Shown here piece after piece: positions 11,353-21,710 of a stretch of DNA of 64,000 bases. The notes beneath the pieces are model-generated. The model searched no databases and was not told where the DNA came from. It saw nothing but the letters and a program-made list of their open reading frames with translations. The position numbers and the translations under genes are program-made. This DNA is from Phytophthora quininea (Eukaryota > Oomycota > Peronosporomycetes > Peronosporales > Peronosporaceae): contig JAAVTG010000064.1 of NCBI GenBank assembly GCA_011947345.1, positions 434,001 to 498,000 on the forward strand, read 5' to 3'. Position 1 is the first letter of the stretch. Each line of letters opens with the position of its first letter.

Positions 11353-11743
11353 CTTAGCGAGAGGAAGCCGCTGGATGCTGCAGCCGAAGGTGTGGCTGGT
11401 GGAGTTGATGAAACCACACGTAGATAAGCCTGGACGGCACAGAATCGAGCAGCTCACTTGTAACTTGGCTGCCTGGTCCTTGAACAAGTCCTGCCATCAG
11501 ACAACCCCTCCTCACTCAATTTAACGAACGCTCGCACGCAGCGTGGACTGCTGCCCTCAATGGTATGCCTGGTGTACTAGTTGTACTGGGATTCTCCTTT
11601 AAGAAATTACCCTCCATGATGCGAAACCTATAGATCATCGACGGCAGCGGAAAAGGTGGCAGCTGCTCCCAAGGGCCTGCCTCAGTCGTCCCTGCAGTCT
11701 CTCTTCAGCAGCAACTCCCCTTCTTCTTCTCGCACTGTTTCCC
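11353..11743. other. Intergenic, convergent 3' ends
   Basis: The space between the 3' ends of uL23m and BTF3. No frame or repeat is convincing. Confidence 0.5.
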
Positions 11744-12226
11744 TTAGTCCTGCTGGCTAACGTCCTCGAAGTTGTCGACCAGATCCGGGACCTCGTCGTC
11801 GTCGTCCTCAGCGGCGGCAGCAGCCTTGGCGTTCTTCTGGGCGGCCGTGTACGACTCGGCGATCTGCTTGAGGTTGGCGAGGTTGTCCGGGCCCAGCTGG
11901 TTGATGATGCCCGGCAGCAGCTCCTGCAGCGACTTGGTCTGGTTGTAGCCGCTGATGGCGTACGTGTTGGACGCGATCGAGGCCTGCACCTTGGGGCTCT
12001 GGAAGTGGATCACCTGGCCGTCCGCCTTGAAGAGGTTCACCTCCTCCACACCGGGGATGGGGGTCACGCCCAGCTTCTTGAGGGTGGCGCCCAGCTTCTT
12101 GTCGTCGGCCGTAGCCGTCTTGTGGGCGGCTTTGCGCTTTCGGCGCACCGTACCCTTGCCGCCCGTGCGGACGTCGCCGAACTTGGCCGCGAGGCGCTCG
12201 CGCGCGAGAGCAATAGCGTCAGCCAT
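11744..12226 (-). CDS. BTF3: BTF3 / nascent polypeptide-associated complex beta subunit
   Basis: A complete 160-residue NAC-beta. It has the ribosome-binding basic stretch ([14 protein letters not shown]), the NAC domain ([18 protein letters not shown], then [20 protein letters not shown]), and the conserved tail [19 protein letters not shown] followed by an acidic end. The complex binds nascent chains at the ribosome exit and limits mistargeting to the ER. The length and reading frame are intact, with no break in the coding region. Confidence 0.95.
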   Translation of the reverse strand: MADAIALARERLAAKFGDVRTGGKGTVRRKRKAAHKTATADDKKLGATLKKLGVTPIPGVEEVNLFKADGQVIHFQSPKVQASIASNTYAISGYNQTKSLQELLPGIINQLGPDNLANLKQIAESYTAAQKNAKAAAAAEDDDDEVPDLVDNFEDVSQQD

Positions 12227-12386
12227 TTTCTGCAGTAGACGGCGACATGGTGAGTATCTGCAGCTCTGTTATGCTTCCCTGTGCTAGTATGCATCCCCGG
12301 TCAACGCACGGAGCCCTCACCTTGGAGTAAGTTTAGTAGACCAGGCCAAAAATGATGATAGCGATGCAGCGCCGAGCGTGCCGCTG

Positions 12387-12404
12387 TACTTGGCAATTGT
12401 ATGC
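12387..12404 (+). promoter_or_regulatory. 18-bp motif copy 1 (TACTTGGCAATTGTATGC)
   Basis: A member of the recurring motif (consensus CACTTGGCGTTTGTATGC). It lies about 160 bp upstream of the BTF3 start, in opposite orientation to that gene. Confidence 0.5.
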
Positions 12405-12526
12405 AACAGAGAGAGAATGGCAACCAATCGATCGGCTCGGCCCTACCCTCGCTGTTTTGGCCAATGTAAAAGACGGACCTCTATCATGCATATGTAGCCT
12501 GTACGATAGGTCGATGAACTTAGATT

Positions 12527-13913
12527 CTACTGCGTTGAAGCTTTATCCTCCATAAGCTGCGCGGAGCAAGCAAGTCAGCATGAGCAAACTCCACGCACCA
12601 CGAAGTAACCTCCATGCAACGCACCTTGTTGATCTTCTCCAGATCGTTGGCCATCTTGCTGCTCTGCTTCTGCTTCTTCCGTCGCGCTTTCTCCTCCTTG
12701 TCGACCTCCGGGTCGGCGCTTCGGTCAGACAACCCTGCTGCTTTTCGCCGCCGACGCGTCTCCTCGTCGTCCTCACCATCGCTGTCGAACGCGGCGTCGC
12801 CCTGGTACTCGGCGTAGTCATCTGCTGCTGCAATCATCTTGGCCTCCTTTGCCTTCCGAGCCTGCTTTTCTTCCAGCCGCTTTTGCTTGTCCACCGCTCT
12901 TTGCAGCGCATCCTTCCAGGCATGCTCAGCGTCTTCCTCTTTTCTCCGCTCGGTCTCTTCCTTCTCAGTGATGGCCGCACTCAGGTTTGAAAAGTACCCA
13001 GCCTTCTTGACTGCATCTTTCTTAGCAGCATCAGCAGAGTCGTTATCTACGCGCTGGTCGATCGGGACGTACTCGCCCACATCGGGGAAAATGTCCTCGT
13101 CCTCGCCGTCCACAGTCATCTCAACGTCTGCAGAGGGAGCAGCAGAAGCAACAGCCACCTCTTCAACGAGCTTGACTTGCTCCTCCTTGTCTTCACCGTC
13201 GTCATGGCCCTCTGTTTTCCTCTTCTTCCGCAGCTTCTTGCCGATCTTTTGCTCGTCATCAGCTCCTTCACTCGGTCAATCAGCGCTTCGTCTAATACCC
13301 CACTGACCACTTCATCCGACGCAGGACAGTCCTCTTTACTCCGCTGCACACTCACCGGATTGCTCTCAACCTCATCTGCTGACAGATTGAACGTGTAGTA
13401 CATTCGTCCCGGCAGAAACAGCTCCGATTTCTGCATCCGTTGGCGCACCGCAGTTTCCGGCGTGCTCTGACATGCGTGGAAGTACACCAACCTCCCCATC
13501 CGCGACTTAAACGTGAGCTTATTGTGCTCAACCTTCGTCTCTTCTTGTGCGCTCTCTAAATGTCTCTGTCGCTCCTGCTCCGTGGCAGTCAGCAGCTTCT
13601 GCTTCTTCTTCAGCTGGGCCAGCAGCGCATAGTCAAGTCCCTTGACCTGGTGCGCGTTTTGCTCTGCATCCACCACATCTTCCACTCCTCCTTTGCGTCT
13701 CTCGGCCGCTCGGTCTCTATACAAGGACTTGATCGGCTGCGGCTTGTGCTGTTCAGGCTCTTCTGTCGCGGCATTCTTAACCTTCTTGCTCTTCTTCTTG
13801 GGCTTCTTCGCCAGCTTCTTGATCTCCGCGAGGTCCGCCTCCGTCAGGTTCCTCTTGCCGCCGTAGCTCTTCGCTGAAGTCGACAGCATCTGCCGGAAGT
13901 CATCCTGGTCCAT
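12527..13913 (-). CDS. IK: RED/IK-family splicing protein
   Basis: The N-terminal half matches the RED domain: MDQDDFRQMLSTSAK, YRDRAAERRKGG, GLDYALLAQLKKKQ, KSRMGRLVYFHACQS, FLPGRMYYTFNLS. The C-terminal half is acidic then strongly charged: IFPDVGEYVPIDQRV, KAGYFSNLSAAITEKEE, and coiled KRLEEKQARKAKEAK repeats. RED is part of the spliceosomal B complex, paired with SMU1. The two halves lie in different frames joined at the T run 13247-13250 (one T short), where the restored frame gives a Lys-rich nuclear-localisation-like stretch. A 68-bp intron (12557-12624) precedes the last short exon ending LMEDKASTQ. Confidence 0.88.
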
Positions 13914-14022
13914 TTTCTATATGCTTTTATGAAGTTTTCATGAAGACCCGATGGATTTGTATCTTTCGACGAAAAGCCGCATAGAAATCCAAACTCATTC
14001 GGCCTTTTGACGCGGACGCAGA

Positions 14023-14675
14023 ATGGCGGACTTGGAGCGCAACGACCAGTTCGGCTTCCTCTATGAGAACCGCGACCCGTGCAATGCCATCGCGCTGCTG
14101 CAGCTGGGCGTGACGCTCATCTCCTTCTTCTTCACGTACACGGTGTGGTGGTCGGGACTCTTCGGCGTCATCGTGGCTGCCATGGGCTACTACGGGTCGG
14201 TGCAGCCTGTCATCCAGAGCAAAGTCAGCTTCATCCAGTTCGTGCGTCGACGACCAATCTTTTATTTTAATTTTTTTTACTGACAAAGCGATCGTTGCAG
14301 TACTACTTTGGCAACTGCTTCATGTTGCTGCTGCAAGCCATTTCGGCGGTGGTGCTCTTCATCTTGGTCAGCGAGTGGGCGAACTTTGACGTCTGGGGAT
14401 GGTTCGTCATCATCTTCGGCACGCTCTCGTTCGGTGTGCAGCTCTTCGTGACGGTAGGTCGGCTTTATTTCTTGGGTTGTTGTTGAGATGGTGAGCTGAT
14501 GAAGGGTATTTTGAAACAGTATGTTGCGATTCAGCGCTCGCATGCATATCGGGCGGAGCTGATGCGCAATCCTCCACCGGCCGAGAACGTATACGGACCT
14601 AGCTCTGGAGGCACAGTGTACACCGCCATGGGCGCCGGATACAAGGCTCCGATGGCGCAGATCAAGACCATTTAA
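14023..14675 (+). CDS. Small multi-pass membrane protein, three exons, unknown
   Basis: Three exons give a protein of about 175 residues with four hydrophobic segments (IALLQLGVTLISFFFTYTVW; GLFGVIVAAMGYYGSV; NCFMLLLQAISAVVLFILV; WFVIIFGTLSFGVQLFV) and a cytosolic-looking tail ending QIKTI. Introns are 14242-14300 and 14454-14519, both phase 0 with GT-AG ends. The pattern of four TM segments with short ends resembles small tetraspan proteins (MARVEL/TMEM type), but no family motif is recognised. The start follows an INR-like CTCATTCGGCC about 25 bp upstream. The gene is intact. Confidence 0.75.
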
Positions 14676-14807
14676 GCTCGACTTGAATGTCAGATTGACA
14701 GTATGCACACCATGAGTCTCATTAACAGCTTTACATAAAGAGGTAGCTTGTCACAATATGCTGTCTGTAGTCACGACGAAGATGACAACTTTCCTGGTTG
14801 TAGGAAT

Positions 14808-15125
14808 TTACTGCAGCTTCGCCTCCGCTTGTGCCGCCAAGAAGACCTTGTAGTACTCATACTTGGGGTGAGCTTTCAACTCGGTGGCCGACAAGTTGTC
14901 CAGGTGAAGCCTCTTCTTGACGTCTTTGAGAGCATCACCGGTCAATTTACTCAGCCCCAGCGCATTGAAGACGTAGGCGGAAGACTTGTCTTTCCGAATC
15001 CAACTCTCCACCTTCGACGTTGTGTGTGCAGCATCGAGTTTTGCCACGACAGTCTTCAGCGACGACAAGCCTCCACCTCTCTCCTTGCTACCGAAAGTCG
15101 GTGTCAGCTCGCAATAATCTTCAGT
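14808..15125 (-). pseudogene. RxLR-type effector C-terminal fragment (WY-like)
   Basis: An open stretch without ATG, signal peptide or RxLR motif. It starts just after a stop with a KERGGG element reminiscent of a dEER border, then a WY-type helical module: W in SWIRKDKSSAYVFNALGL and Y in HPKYEYYKVFLAAQ. Such modules form the fold of many RxLR effectors of Phytophthora that act inside plant cells. The absence of the secretion and translocation region suggests a 5'-truncated remnant. It lies next to Crinkler debris, so this is a small effector graveyard. Confidence 0.55.
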
Positions 15126-15374
15126 CTACAACGGTGTGGGGTGACGCCATTTCACAAGTAGCGAGGAAAACAACCACCACAACTAGCCAAGTATTGTGTC
15201 GCTGCATGTTCTTGATGAGGATGACAATGGAGACGAAGAAATGGTGTGGCAAGTTTGATAGGCATGTCAAATCCCACGGTGCAACACTGACACATTGCAG
15301 CCTGCGATCTTGTCGTAATACAGAATAGGCGGCTGAATAAGAGATTTATCCTGGATGTTCACAGCACCACGAGC

Positions 15375-16010
15375 AAAACATGGCTGTATTCCTGCCGTTT
15401 GTACTGACACACACCAGGGACGTGTTTTGGCCGAAACCAGCAGACTACAAGGCGAGTGTTGTCCAAGACGATGCCAAAAGCAGTGGAACGCTCTGGTCTC
15501 AATGGGCCGGCCGGTGTGGAAAACGTTTGTCGAGGAAAGCGCCTGGATTGGGAGGCAGCAACAAGAGCTCTCGGACTTGGCGGTGTCTAAACTGCTTCGG
15601 GGTTTTACCCAGGCGTCAAGGAAAATTACACCGAGGAAACGATGTTCGGCGTGATGGTTCTGTTGTGTCGGCTCGGATTGCGTCCACAGTTGTGGACCGT
15701 GGGCAGGACTCTAGCGATGGAAGATACAATATTATTTGAGCATTCTTGCATCTGGATGAGGAGTCGAGCTTGGAACATCCCGCTCAGATGAACATAAGAA
15801 AATATCTCCGCTAGGCGCGTGATTGTGGTGTGGAGCGCGACAACAACTCCGTGGTGATTTTTGATTCTGGGAATATCGAATAGTCTGGAGAATAGTATCC
15901 AGTCGTCTTGGTTGGACGCAGAGCACTTTAACGAGGCGATTCAAGCAGCAAATAGGTAGGAGAAGTCGTGGAGAAAAATGCATCACGATTGTGCCTTCTG
16001 AAAACCAAGC
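15375..16010 (+). pseudogene. Decayed, internally deleted copy of the Crinkler-type NTPase
   Basis: Segments similar to the gene at 3.1-5.6 kb appear in the same order but broken: the PFVLTHTRDVFWPKPADYK region, the IGRQQQELSDLAVSKLLRG region (shifted frame), then a jump to the VVDRGQDS segment and DNA matching the C-terminal tail up to about 16010. A large central part is missing and the frame is lost several times. Unlike the single-base breaks elsewhere, this copy is a true pseudogene. The copies are 11 kb apart and in opposite orientation. Confidence 0.8.
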
Positions 16011-16561
16011 GAAATCGGTGGTTTGAATGTTGCCGTATGAAATCGATCGCACAAATTCGTGTGAACGGTTCTCACACTTCTGAGCCACTTTTCTGGCGGC
16101 AGCAGCGACAACATCTTGATATTGTCATTGTTCATTATTCACAACTTGCCGCACTTCACGCGTTTCAGCATGTGCACCTTTGCGTTTTGGGATTTTTTCC
16201 CCAAGTCTTCTCACTTTCTGTATAGCGTTGATTGGGACGAAGCGAACAATTCAGAGTTGGTGTAGGATGTGGCTGCCAATTCAGCCACAAGCCGAAAAGA
16301 AGGTATTGGTGTTGACGATGTGTCTTCCGGTTGCCAGCGCAATCTGAGCTGAATACGATGAGTTGAATCGCATTTTGCTGGGCTCGCTGCATCACGTTCA
16401 ACGTCGTTGGGTTTTCAACGCAGTTTCCCATGGCACTTCTCCCCGAAATGCACTCGACAGAACTGGACCTGCTTCTCTCCGCAGTTTTAATCTCCGCCAT
16501 AACGCAATTCGCTTCCAAGAGCAACAAGCGGCAAGGTCTCCGAGGCAACTCCAAGGTCAAG
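16011..16561. promoter_or_regulatory. Upstream region of SSP2
   Basis: No gene seen. 16412-16450 (TTTCAACGCAGTTTCCCATG and following) is conserved with 2094-2125 ahead of SSP1. A degenerate core element CCATAACGCAATTCGCTTCC lies at 16498-16517. Confidence 0.45.
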
Positions 16562-16837
16562 ATGAAGATCTCCGCTCTCGCTCTCGCTACGGTTCTCACG
16601 ACTGCAAGCGTCGCTGCCGACCCGCACGCTCTGCGCGCTCTGGCCGATGCGAATGCTCCGCCTGCGGGAGGCGTTGAAGACAATGCGCAGCCGCCCGCTG
16701 GTGCCCCGACGGAAGGTGACAAGGAGCATTGGGGCTGGGGAGGCGGCTGGGGCCGTCCTGGCTGGGGCTGGGGAGGCTGGGGCTGGGGCCGTCCCGGTTG
16801 GGGCTGGGGCTGGGGACGTCCTGGCTGGGGCTGGTAA
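16562..16837 (+). CDS. SSP2: small secreted Gly/Trp-rich protein
   Basis: This 91-residue protein has a signal peptide (MKISALALATVLTTASVAA), the family hallmark ALRALADANAPPAGG, a short acidic spacer ending EGDKEHW, then a tail built of WGWGGGWGRPGWGWG units in which Trp alternates with Gly and an occasional Arg-Pro. The frame is intact. Tail repeats differ from SSP1 (Tyr/His) but the first 60 residues and the promoter are shared. Function unknown. Confidence 0.82.
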   Translation: MKISALALATVLTTASVAADPHALRALADANAPPAGGVEDNAQPPAGAPTEGDKEHWGWGGGWGRPGWGWGGWGWGRPGWGWGWGRPGWGW

Positions 16838-17288
16838 GCATTCGGACTGCAGTCCTCAACTCTTCCGCTCTCGCCTGCTGTCCCAGCAGTTTTTGATCCC
16901 TATAGGGGCGAATAGCGCTGCCTGCATTGATTGAAATCCAAGCAACTTGCCCTTGCCAACGTCGTTGCCCCAAGTGTGTCAATTGCCAGCAACTTCAACT
17001 TGCCCAAAAATGACCTAAATTTTGCACATGATCCAAACCTTGACTTCCGGGTAGTCATATCGACTTCCCAGCGCCAAAGTGGCTCAAAATTGGCGATGTA
17101 CTTACCTAGAAGTCACGGTAGTCACATGACGACCTAGAAGTCACGCCGTGTAGCCAGTCATTTGGCTCGCTCGGATTCACTCGCTGTTTGTATGCTCAGC
17201 TCCATGTATCTTGCGTTTTGAATGCACCCTCCGGGTGTTGCCCTCCGCCTTGCTCGCCATTTCTTCTTTGGGACAAAATCGAGAGAAG
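16838..17288. promoter_or_regulatory. Upstream region of eL19 with a 14-bp direct repeat
   Basis: ACCTAGAAGTCACG occurs at 17104-17117 and again at 17132-17145, with an E-box-like CACATG between. A copy of the 18-bp motif follows at 17178. The gene start is at 17289. A role in eL19 transcription is inferred. Confidence 0.45.
17178..17195 (+). promoter_or_regulatory. 18-bp motif copy 2 (CACTCGCTGTTTGTATGC)
   Basis: The motif lies 94 bp upstream of the eL19 ATG and in the same orientation as the gene. Confidence 0.5.
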
Positions 17289-17849
17289 ATGGTGTCGCTC
17301 AAGCTGCAGAAGCGTCTCGCCGCGTCCGTGCTCAAGTGCGGCAAGCGCAAGATCTGGCTGGACCCGAACGAGTCCAACGAGATCGCGCTGGCCAACTCGC
17401 GCCAGAACATCCGCAAGCTCGTCAAGGATGGCTTCGTCATCAAGAAGCCGCAAGTGATCCACTCGCGCGCGCGCTTCACCAAGCGCAACGAGGCCAAGCG
17501 CAAGGGCCGCCACACGGGCATCGGTAAGCGTCGCGGTACGGCCAACGCGCGTCTGCCCTTCAAGGTGATCTGGATGCGCCGCATTCGCGTGCTGCGTCGT
17601 CTGCTCCGCAAGTACCGCGACGCCAAGAAGATCGACAAGCACATCTACCACGAGCTGTATATGCGCAGCAAGGGTAACCAGTTCAAGAACAAGCGCGTGC
17701 TCATGGAGACCATCCACAAGATGAAGGCCGAGCGCCACCGCGAGAAGACGCTGAAGGAGCAGTCGGAGGCCCGCAAGGAGAAGGCCAAGTCGGCCCGCGA
17801 CCGCAAGGCCAAGAAGGCCGCCGCCGCCCCTGTTGCTGAGAAGAAGTAA
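17289..17849 (+). CDS. RPL19: Ribosomal protein eL19 (L19)
   Basis: A complete cytosolic eL19 of 186 residues: [79 protein letters not shown], and the long basic C-terminal helix typical of the eukaryotic protein. It uses a codon-biased, GC-rich vocabulary expected of highly expressed genes. No intron or break. Confidence 0.97.
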   Translation: MVSLKLQKRLAASVLKCGKRKIWLDPNESNEIALANSRQNIRKLVKDGFVIKKPQVIHSRARFTKRNEAKRKGRHTGIGKRRGTANARLPFKVIWMRRIRVLRRLLRKYRDAKKIDKHIYHELYMRSKGNQFKNKRVLMETIHKMKAERHREKTLKEQSEARKEKAKSARDRKAKKAAAAPVAEKK

Positions 17850-18112
17850 GCGGTCGCTTCGCTCTAGGTCGCCCAGGAAGGAAATACAATTCTTCGCGCA
17901 AGATGCCTCGACATCTTTTGTCCCACCGAGACGTTAAATTTGTTGTCGTTGCTTGTCGTGTATGCACTGCCAGTACAGAGTGATCATAAGGACAGGGACA
18001 TCGTTGGCGAGCAGCAACTCAACCTGCGGCAGTCGTTTCCTTAATGCATGCTGTTTGATAGTATTGATGACTACCAAACAACATATTCGCTGGTTTGCCG
18101 CACACCGCGAGG

Positions 18113-18732
18113 ATGGCGACGACGGACGCCGCGGAGACGTCTCTCTCGAAGGCCAAGCTGCACGAGGTGTGTGCCCTGCGCCGTCGCCTTAACACGCTCA
18201 GTATCTAGTGGCTCATTTGTATCCCTATCTCACCCGCTGCAGGCGTTCGACGTGCTGCCCAGCCTCATCGACGTGCTCAAGGACGTCCTGTCGGCTAGCT
18301 CCGACCACGAGACGATGCGCATCGGAGACGTCTCGGCGTCGGTACGAACGCTCTTCATCGACTCAATAATCTCGCCCCTGCCAAGAACGCTGCCCTGCGA
18401 GACGCTAATTTTTTGATTTCGATGATCGATAGGCTGTATTGGTCAAGGAGAAATATTCGCAGGCGCTGGAAGTGCTGCGCTCGTTGCCGGGCATCGACAC
18501 TTCGCTGGAGAAGCAGGAAACAGCCATCGCAGATGCGAAGGCGGAGCTCAAGCGCATTTCGTACGTTACGCGGTGGCGGAGTCTCGCCTTGCGACGCTAC
18601 CGTTTGAATTAACTTGCTTGTGCTTATTCCAGCGACGTGGTGGAGCTGTACAGCAACACACTTTACCGAGGAACGGACGAGCCTCGGGCGGAGATCAACG
18701 ACGCCTTCTCTCGCAAGAGTCTCTTGAAGTGA
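18113..18732 (+). CDS. MED9: MED9-like Mediator subunit, four exons
   Basis: Exons 18113-18166, 18243-18341, 18433-18560 and 18633-18732 splice cleanly (all GT-AG) to a protein of about 125 residues. It has an N-terminal helix FDVLPSLIDVLKDVL, a second helix VKEKYSQALEVLRSLPGID, and a coiled segment KQETAIADAKAELKRISDVV. This follows the MED9 plan of two helices, an LPGI/MPGI turn and a coiled coil, so MED9 is the best guess; the sequence is short and another coiled-coil subunit cannot be excluded. MED9 is in the Mediator middle module. A truncated copy of exons 1-2 lies at 21340-21620. Confidence 0.6.
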
Positions 18733-18835
18733 ACACAGTAACATATGCAGACACAACGGCGGAAGAAACACCTTCCATGGCATTTAAATTGCAGAGCTGC
18801 TCTGCATCTTGTATTTCTTTTAGAGATTTCCTCGC

Positions 18836-20076
18836 TCAGTAGAGACCAAAGAAGCTCAGAAACTTCTTGGAGAACTCCACACCAAGGAAGCACGCGGCGT
18901 TGGCAGGGAACGCGCGTGCCATGGCGGGACCCACGCCGTTGAAGAGTGCGCCAGGGCCTTCCTGCTTCATGAGCACTTGGAAGCAGTGGACGATGCCGCG
19001 GTACGTTCCCTCCGGCGCTGTTTGGATACGAGACTTGATGACATCGGGCGGGATGGCGATGACCCAGTTGATAATACCAGCAAAGCCACCGGCAACAAAC
19101 ACGCGGAAGGCGTTCAGGTCCGACGGGTCCTTCCCCTTGGGCGTCAAGCCCCGTTTGATCGCCTCAAAGCCGCCAAAGTAGCCAACAGACCCAGGGACGT
19201 CTCGCAGAAGCGTGGCTTCCCAGCCGCGGAAGATGCTGGAGATGCCACCCGTCCTGTACAGCTTCTTAGCGCAGTCAATCATGCCGTCGTAGAGCTTGGG
19301 CTCGCCGCGCTCCACCGCCTGAGCCTGGATCTGCAGCAAGCACTTGATGCGCTCACCCGGAGCCATTACCACAGTGGCTGGGATGGCCGAGAACCCGCCG
19401 GCAAACATGATCTGGCCCATAGACAGCGGCGCAGTCGGCGACTGCCCTGATGTCTTAATCTGCAGACATATAAATGAGGTTAGCATTGTCATTCGAGTCC
19501 CATCAGACCACCAGAACGGACAAAACCTTACCGCAATGAGCTTGCCCATGTCGTAGCCCCAGAAGCACGTGGCGAAGATGGGGTGACGCCCACCAGCGGC
19601 GCCGACATGCCGCGGTACAGCCCACGGAACTGTGACCAGCAACAAATCCTCGTTAGTCTAAGATCTGTCTTCGATTGTGCCAATGTGGCCGTACCCCGTC
19701 CTTGGCGACCATCTTGCGGGCGCAGTCCAGCGCATTGGCGTACATGGGCGGCTGGCCAGGCTCCGGCTTGGCCTGCGTCTGCATGTTGACCTTGATGAGG
19801 TCCAGCGGATGGCCCGTGGCCACCAGACACATACCTGCACACGGACGTTAAACCAGAGGAGCCTGTCAGTGTCCCATTTTAATCGCCTCACATAGACTAG
19901 GAGAGCGACGTACCGCCGAAGCCGCCAGTCACGAAGGACACGACGCCAGAAGTCGCTGCAGAAAGTAAGGGGGAGGCCGCAGAGATAGTAACAAGGATCT
20001 TAGTCCAGCGATACGACGGGGTTGATGTTGCTGTTGCTGGGGACGTACGCTTGTTGGTGGCAGCATCGTCGCTCAT
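18836..20076 (-). CDS. Mitochondrial carrier, carnitine/acylcarnitine type
   Basis: Five or more short exons encode a three-repeat mitochondrial carrier. Signature motifs are GHPLDLIKVNMQTQ (repeat 1), APGERIKCLLQIQ (repeat 2) and IPPDVIKSRIQTAPEG (repeat 3), each followed by a YxG-type element such as FRGLYRG, IFRGWEATLLRDVPG and LFNGVGPAMARAFPANA. The residues after each PxD/E and the RDVPGSVGYF segment are close to carnitine/acylcarnitine translocases (SLC25A20), which exchange acylcarnitine for carnitine across the inner membrane. Intron 1 is 19956-20048. The frame slips in the G run 19580-19583, between VGVTP and the following FATCFWGYD; a single missing base explains it. Confidence 0.85.
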
Positions 20077-20222
20077 GATTAAGTGGAGACGATAAGGGGG
20101 TCTAGCGAGGTGTCCTGAGGCTGGAGGAAGTGCCGGGGACGCTGCACGTTGGGGAGTGCGGCGGGAACCGCCGTTTACGTGAGACCTGAAGCTGAAGGGG
20201 CTGCGCTTCAAGTTGCATCGTT

Positions 20223-20240
20223 CACTTGCCGTTTGTATGG
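20223..20240 (+). promoter_or_regulatory. 18-bp motif copy 3 (CACTTGCCGTTTGTATGG)
   Basis: It lies 147 bp upstream of the carrier start, opposite in orientation, immediately after a CTTCAAGTTG site. Confidence 0.5.
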
Positions 20241-20650
20241 GCCGAAAAATTGCGTTTTACATCTCGACTTGAGTATGCCGCTGAAATGCAAGTTTTTCGG
20301 CCAGCTTCAACGGATCCAGTGACGTCGACGCGACGGCGCCGATGCTCGTGCTCGTCCAATACGAGCTATTGGACGAGTGTCCGCAGCATTCGGCAAAGGG
20401 AGCGCAATGTGGCAGGCAGATGTTTCCGTCGGCGCGCAAGGAGCGATGTCACGCTGTGGAAGATCTGCCTCTGGGCCGCTAGACGATCTAAGGAGGGATT
20501 GGAGGCGTCTTGGCCGCCGGAGACTGCTGCGTCGATGCGCCACAAAGTCCATTATCGAGGCACCGGAGAACGGGGAGATCTCTGGTGGAGTCAGGATGGC
20601 TTTCAAGGTCTCCTGGACGCGATTCATCAGTGCGCCAACACCAGGAAAGT

Positions 20651-20680
20651 GGCACGGTGAATCGCATCAATCCGTCAAGG
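20651..20680 (+). promoter_or_regulatory. SSP upstream block, SSP3 copy
   Basis: Core TGAATCGCATCAATCCG. Matching blocks lie ahead of SSP4 (22164-22193, minus) and SSP7 (about 45963-45993). It is 134 bp before the ATG. Confidence 0.5.
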
Positions 20681-20751
20681 AAGATAGTCCGCCGTTTACC
20701 TACTAGTACATCCAAGTTTGTCACTGGGATCGTGCCTCACGCCGCACCAAC

Positions 20752-20768
20752 GCACATTCCAATTTGCC
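20752..20768 (+). promoter_or_regulatory. Core promoter-like element of SSP3 (INR+FPR type)
   Basis: GCACATTCCAATTTGCC fits the oomycete initiator plus flanking element (TCAYTYY...CAWTTTNYY). It lies 46 bp before the ATG. Confidence 0.6.
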
Positions 20769-20813
20769 TGCCACCGCACAAGTAACAACACAAGCACCTC
20801 GCCAAGTGATACC

Positions 20814-21150
20814 ATGAAGTTTGCTGCACTCGCCGTCACCGCCCTCGCTGCTGCCGCTGATGTCGCTGATGTCGCTGCTGCTGAGGACGTGAATTCGAGC
20901 CCGGGGCTACGGACGCTGGCGGGAACGAACGTGGCTGCGCCGAATATGGCGTCGGCTCCGCTGCTGGGGCCGCCGAGATCGTGAACAAGGACGGCAAGAA
21001 GGAGCAATGGGGCGGCTGGGGTCGGGGCTACGGCGGATATGAAGGCTACGGCGGATATGAAGGCTACGGCTGGGGAGGTCCGTGGGAGGCTACGGTTGGG
21101 GCGGCTACGGTGGCTGGGGAGGCTACGGCCGCTGGGGATACGGCTGGTAG
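20814..21150 (+). CDS. SSP3: small secreted Gly/Tyr/Trp-rich protein
   Basis: Signal peptide MKFAALAVTALAAAADVADV, then GLRTLAGTNVAAPN, then a basic NKDGKKEQW element and a GGYEGYGGYEGYGWGG tail ending RWGYGW. The frame slips twice. Comparison with the inverted twin SSP4 shows one C fewer at about 20957 and one G fewer at 21084, while the twin is one base shorter at another run. The full-length protein of about 110 residues is therefore probably intact in the organism. Function unknown. Confidence 0.72.
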
Positions 21151-21339
21151 AGCTGTGAATTGGCCCAGGTCGAGTCGACGGACTCCTGACTCCCAGTGGT
21201 AAAACGATCACCACGGTCTCAATAAATAAAATCAGCGCATTCAACTCGTTCGGAGAGATAGCGCTTTCCTTTAAGACTATGAGGTGCTTTCGTTAACTGT
21301 TTTCTCATTGATGTTTTCGCTGGCGTGAGTTTTCGCCTC

Positions 21340-21620
21340 GTCAATACTACCAAACAGCATATTTGTTATTTTGCCGCGATGGCGACGACGGACGCCGCGA
21401 AGGCCAAGCTGCACGAGGTGTGTGCCCTGCGCCGTCGCCTTAACACGCTCAGTATCTAGTGGCTCATTTGTATCCCTATCTCACCCGCTGCAGGCGTTCG
21501 ACGTGCTGCCCAGCCTCATCGACGTGCTCAAGGACGTCCTGTCGGCTAGCTCCGACCACGAGACGATGCGCATCGGAGACGTCTCGGCGTCGGTACGAGC
21601 GCTATAATTTCGCCCCCTGC
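21340..21620 (+). pseudogene. Truncated copy of the MED9-like gene (exons 1-2)
   Basis: This segment copies 18055-18400: the 5' leader, exon 1, intron 1, exon 2 and the start of intron 2. Exon 1 lacks a 14-bp piece and the copy stops before exon 3, so only about 45 codons remain. The exon 2 sequence is almost unchanged, which points to a recent event. It sits between the two SSP arms and was probably carried in the same rearrangement. Confidence 0.85.
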
Positions 21621-21710
21621 TAACTTTATTTAATCATCGAGAGTAGACGATTGTTTAGGCGAAAGTCAACCGATTCGGCTTTTAGGCCCGTCGCCGCCAA
21701 TTCGCAAGCT

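Larger units (their letters stand above)
20077..20813. other. Intergenic between carrier and SSP3
   Basis: No supported gene; overlapping open frames at 20226-20660 on both strands lack homology. It holds an 18-bp motif copy (20223), a CTTCAAGTTG site (20207), the SSP upstream block (20651-20680) and the SSP3 core promoter (20752). Confidence 0.5.

Noticed and set aside
20226..20660. Overlapping open frames on both strands
   Set aside because: Neither has protein-like periodicity or a recognisable domain; the DNA carries promoter elements instead.
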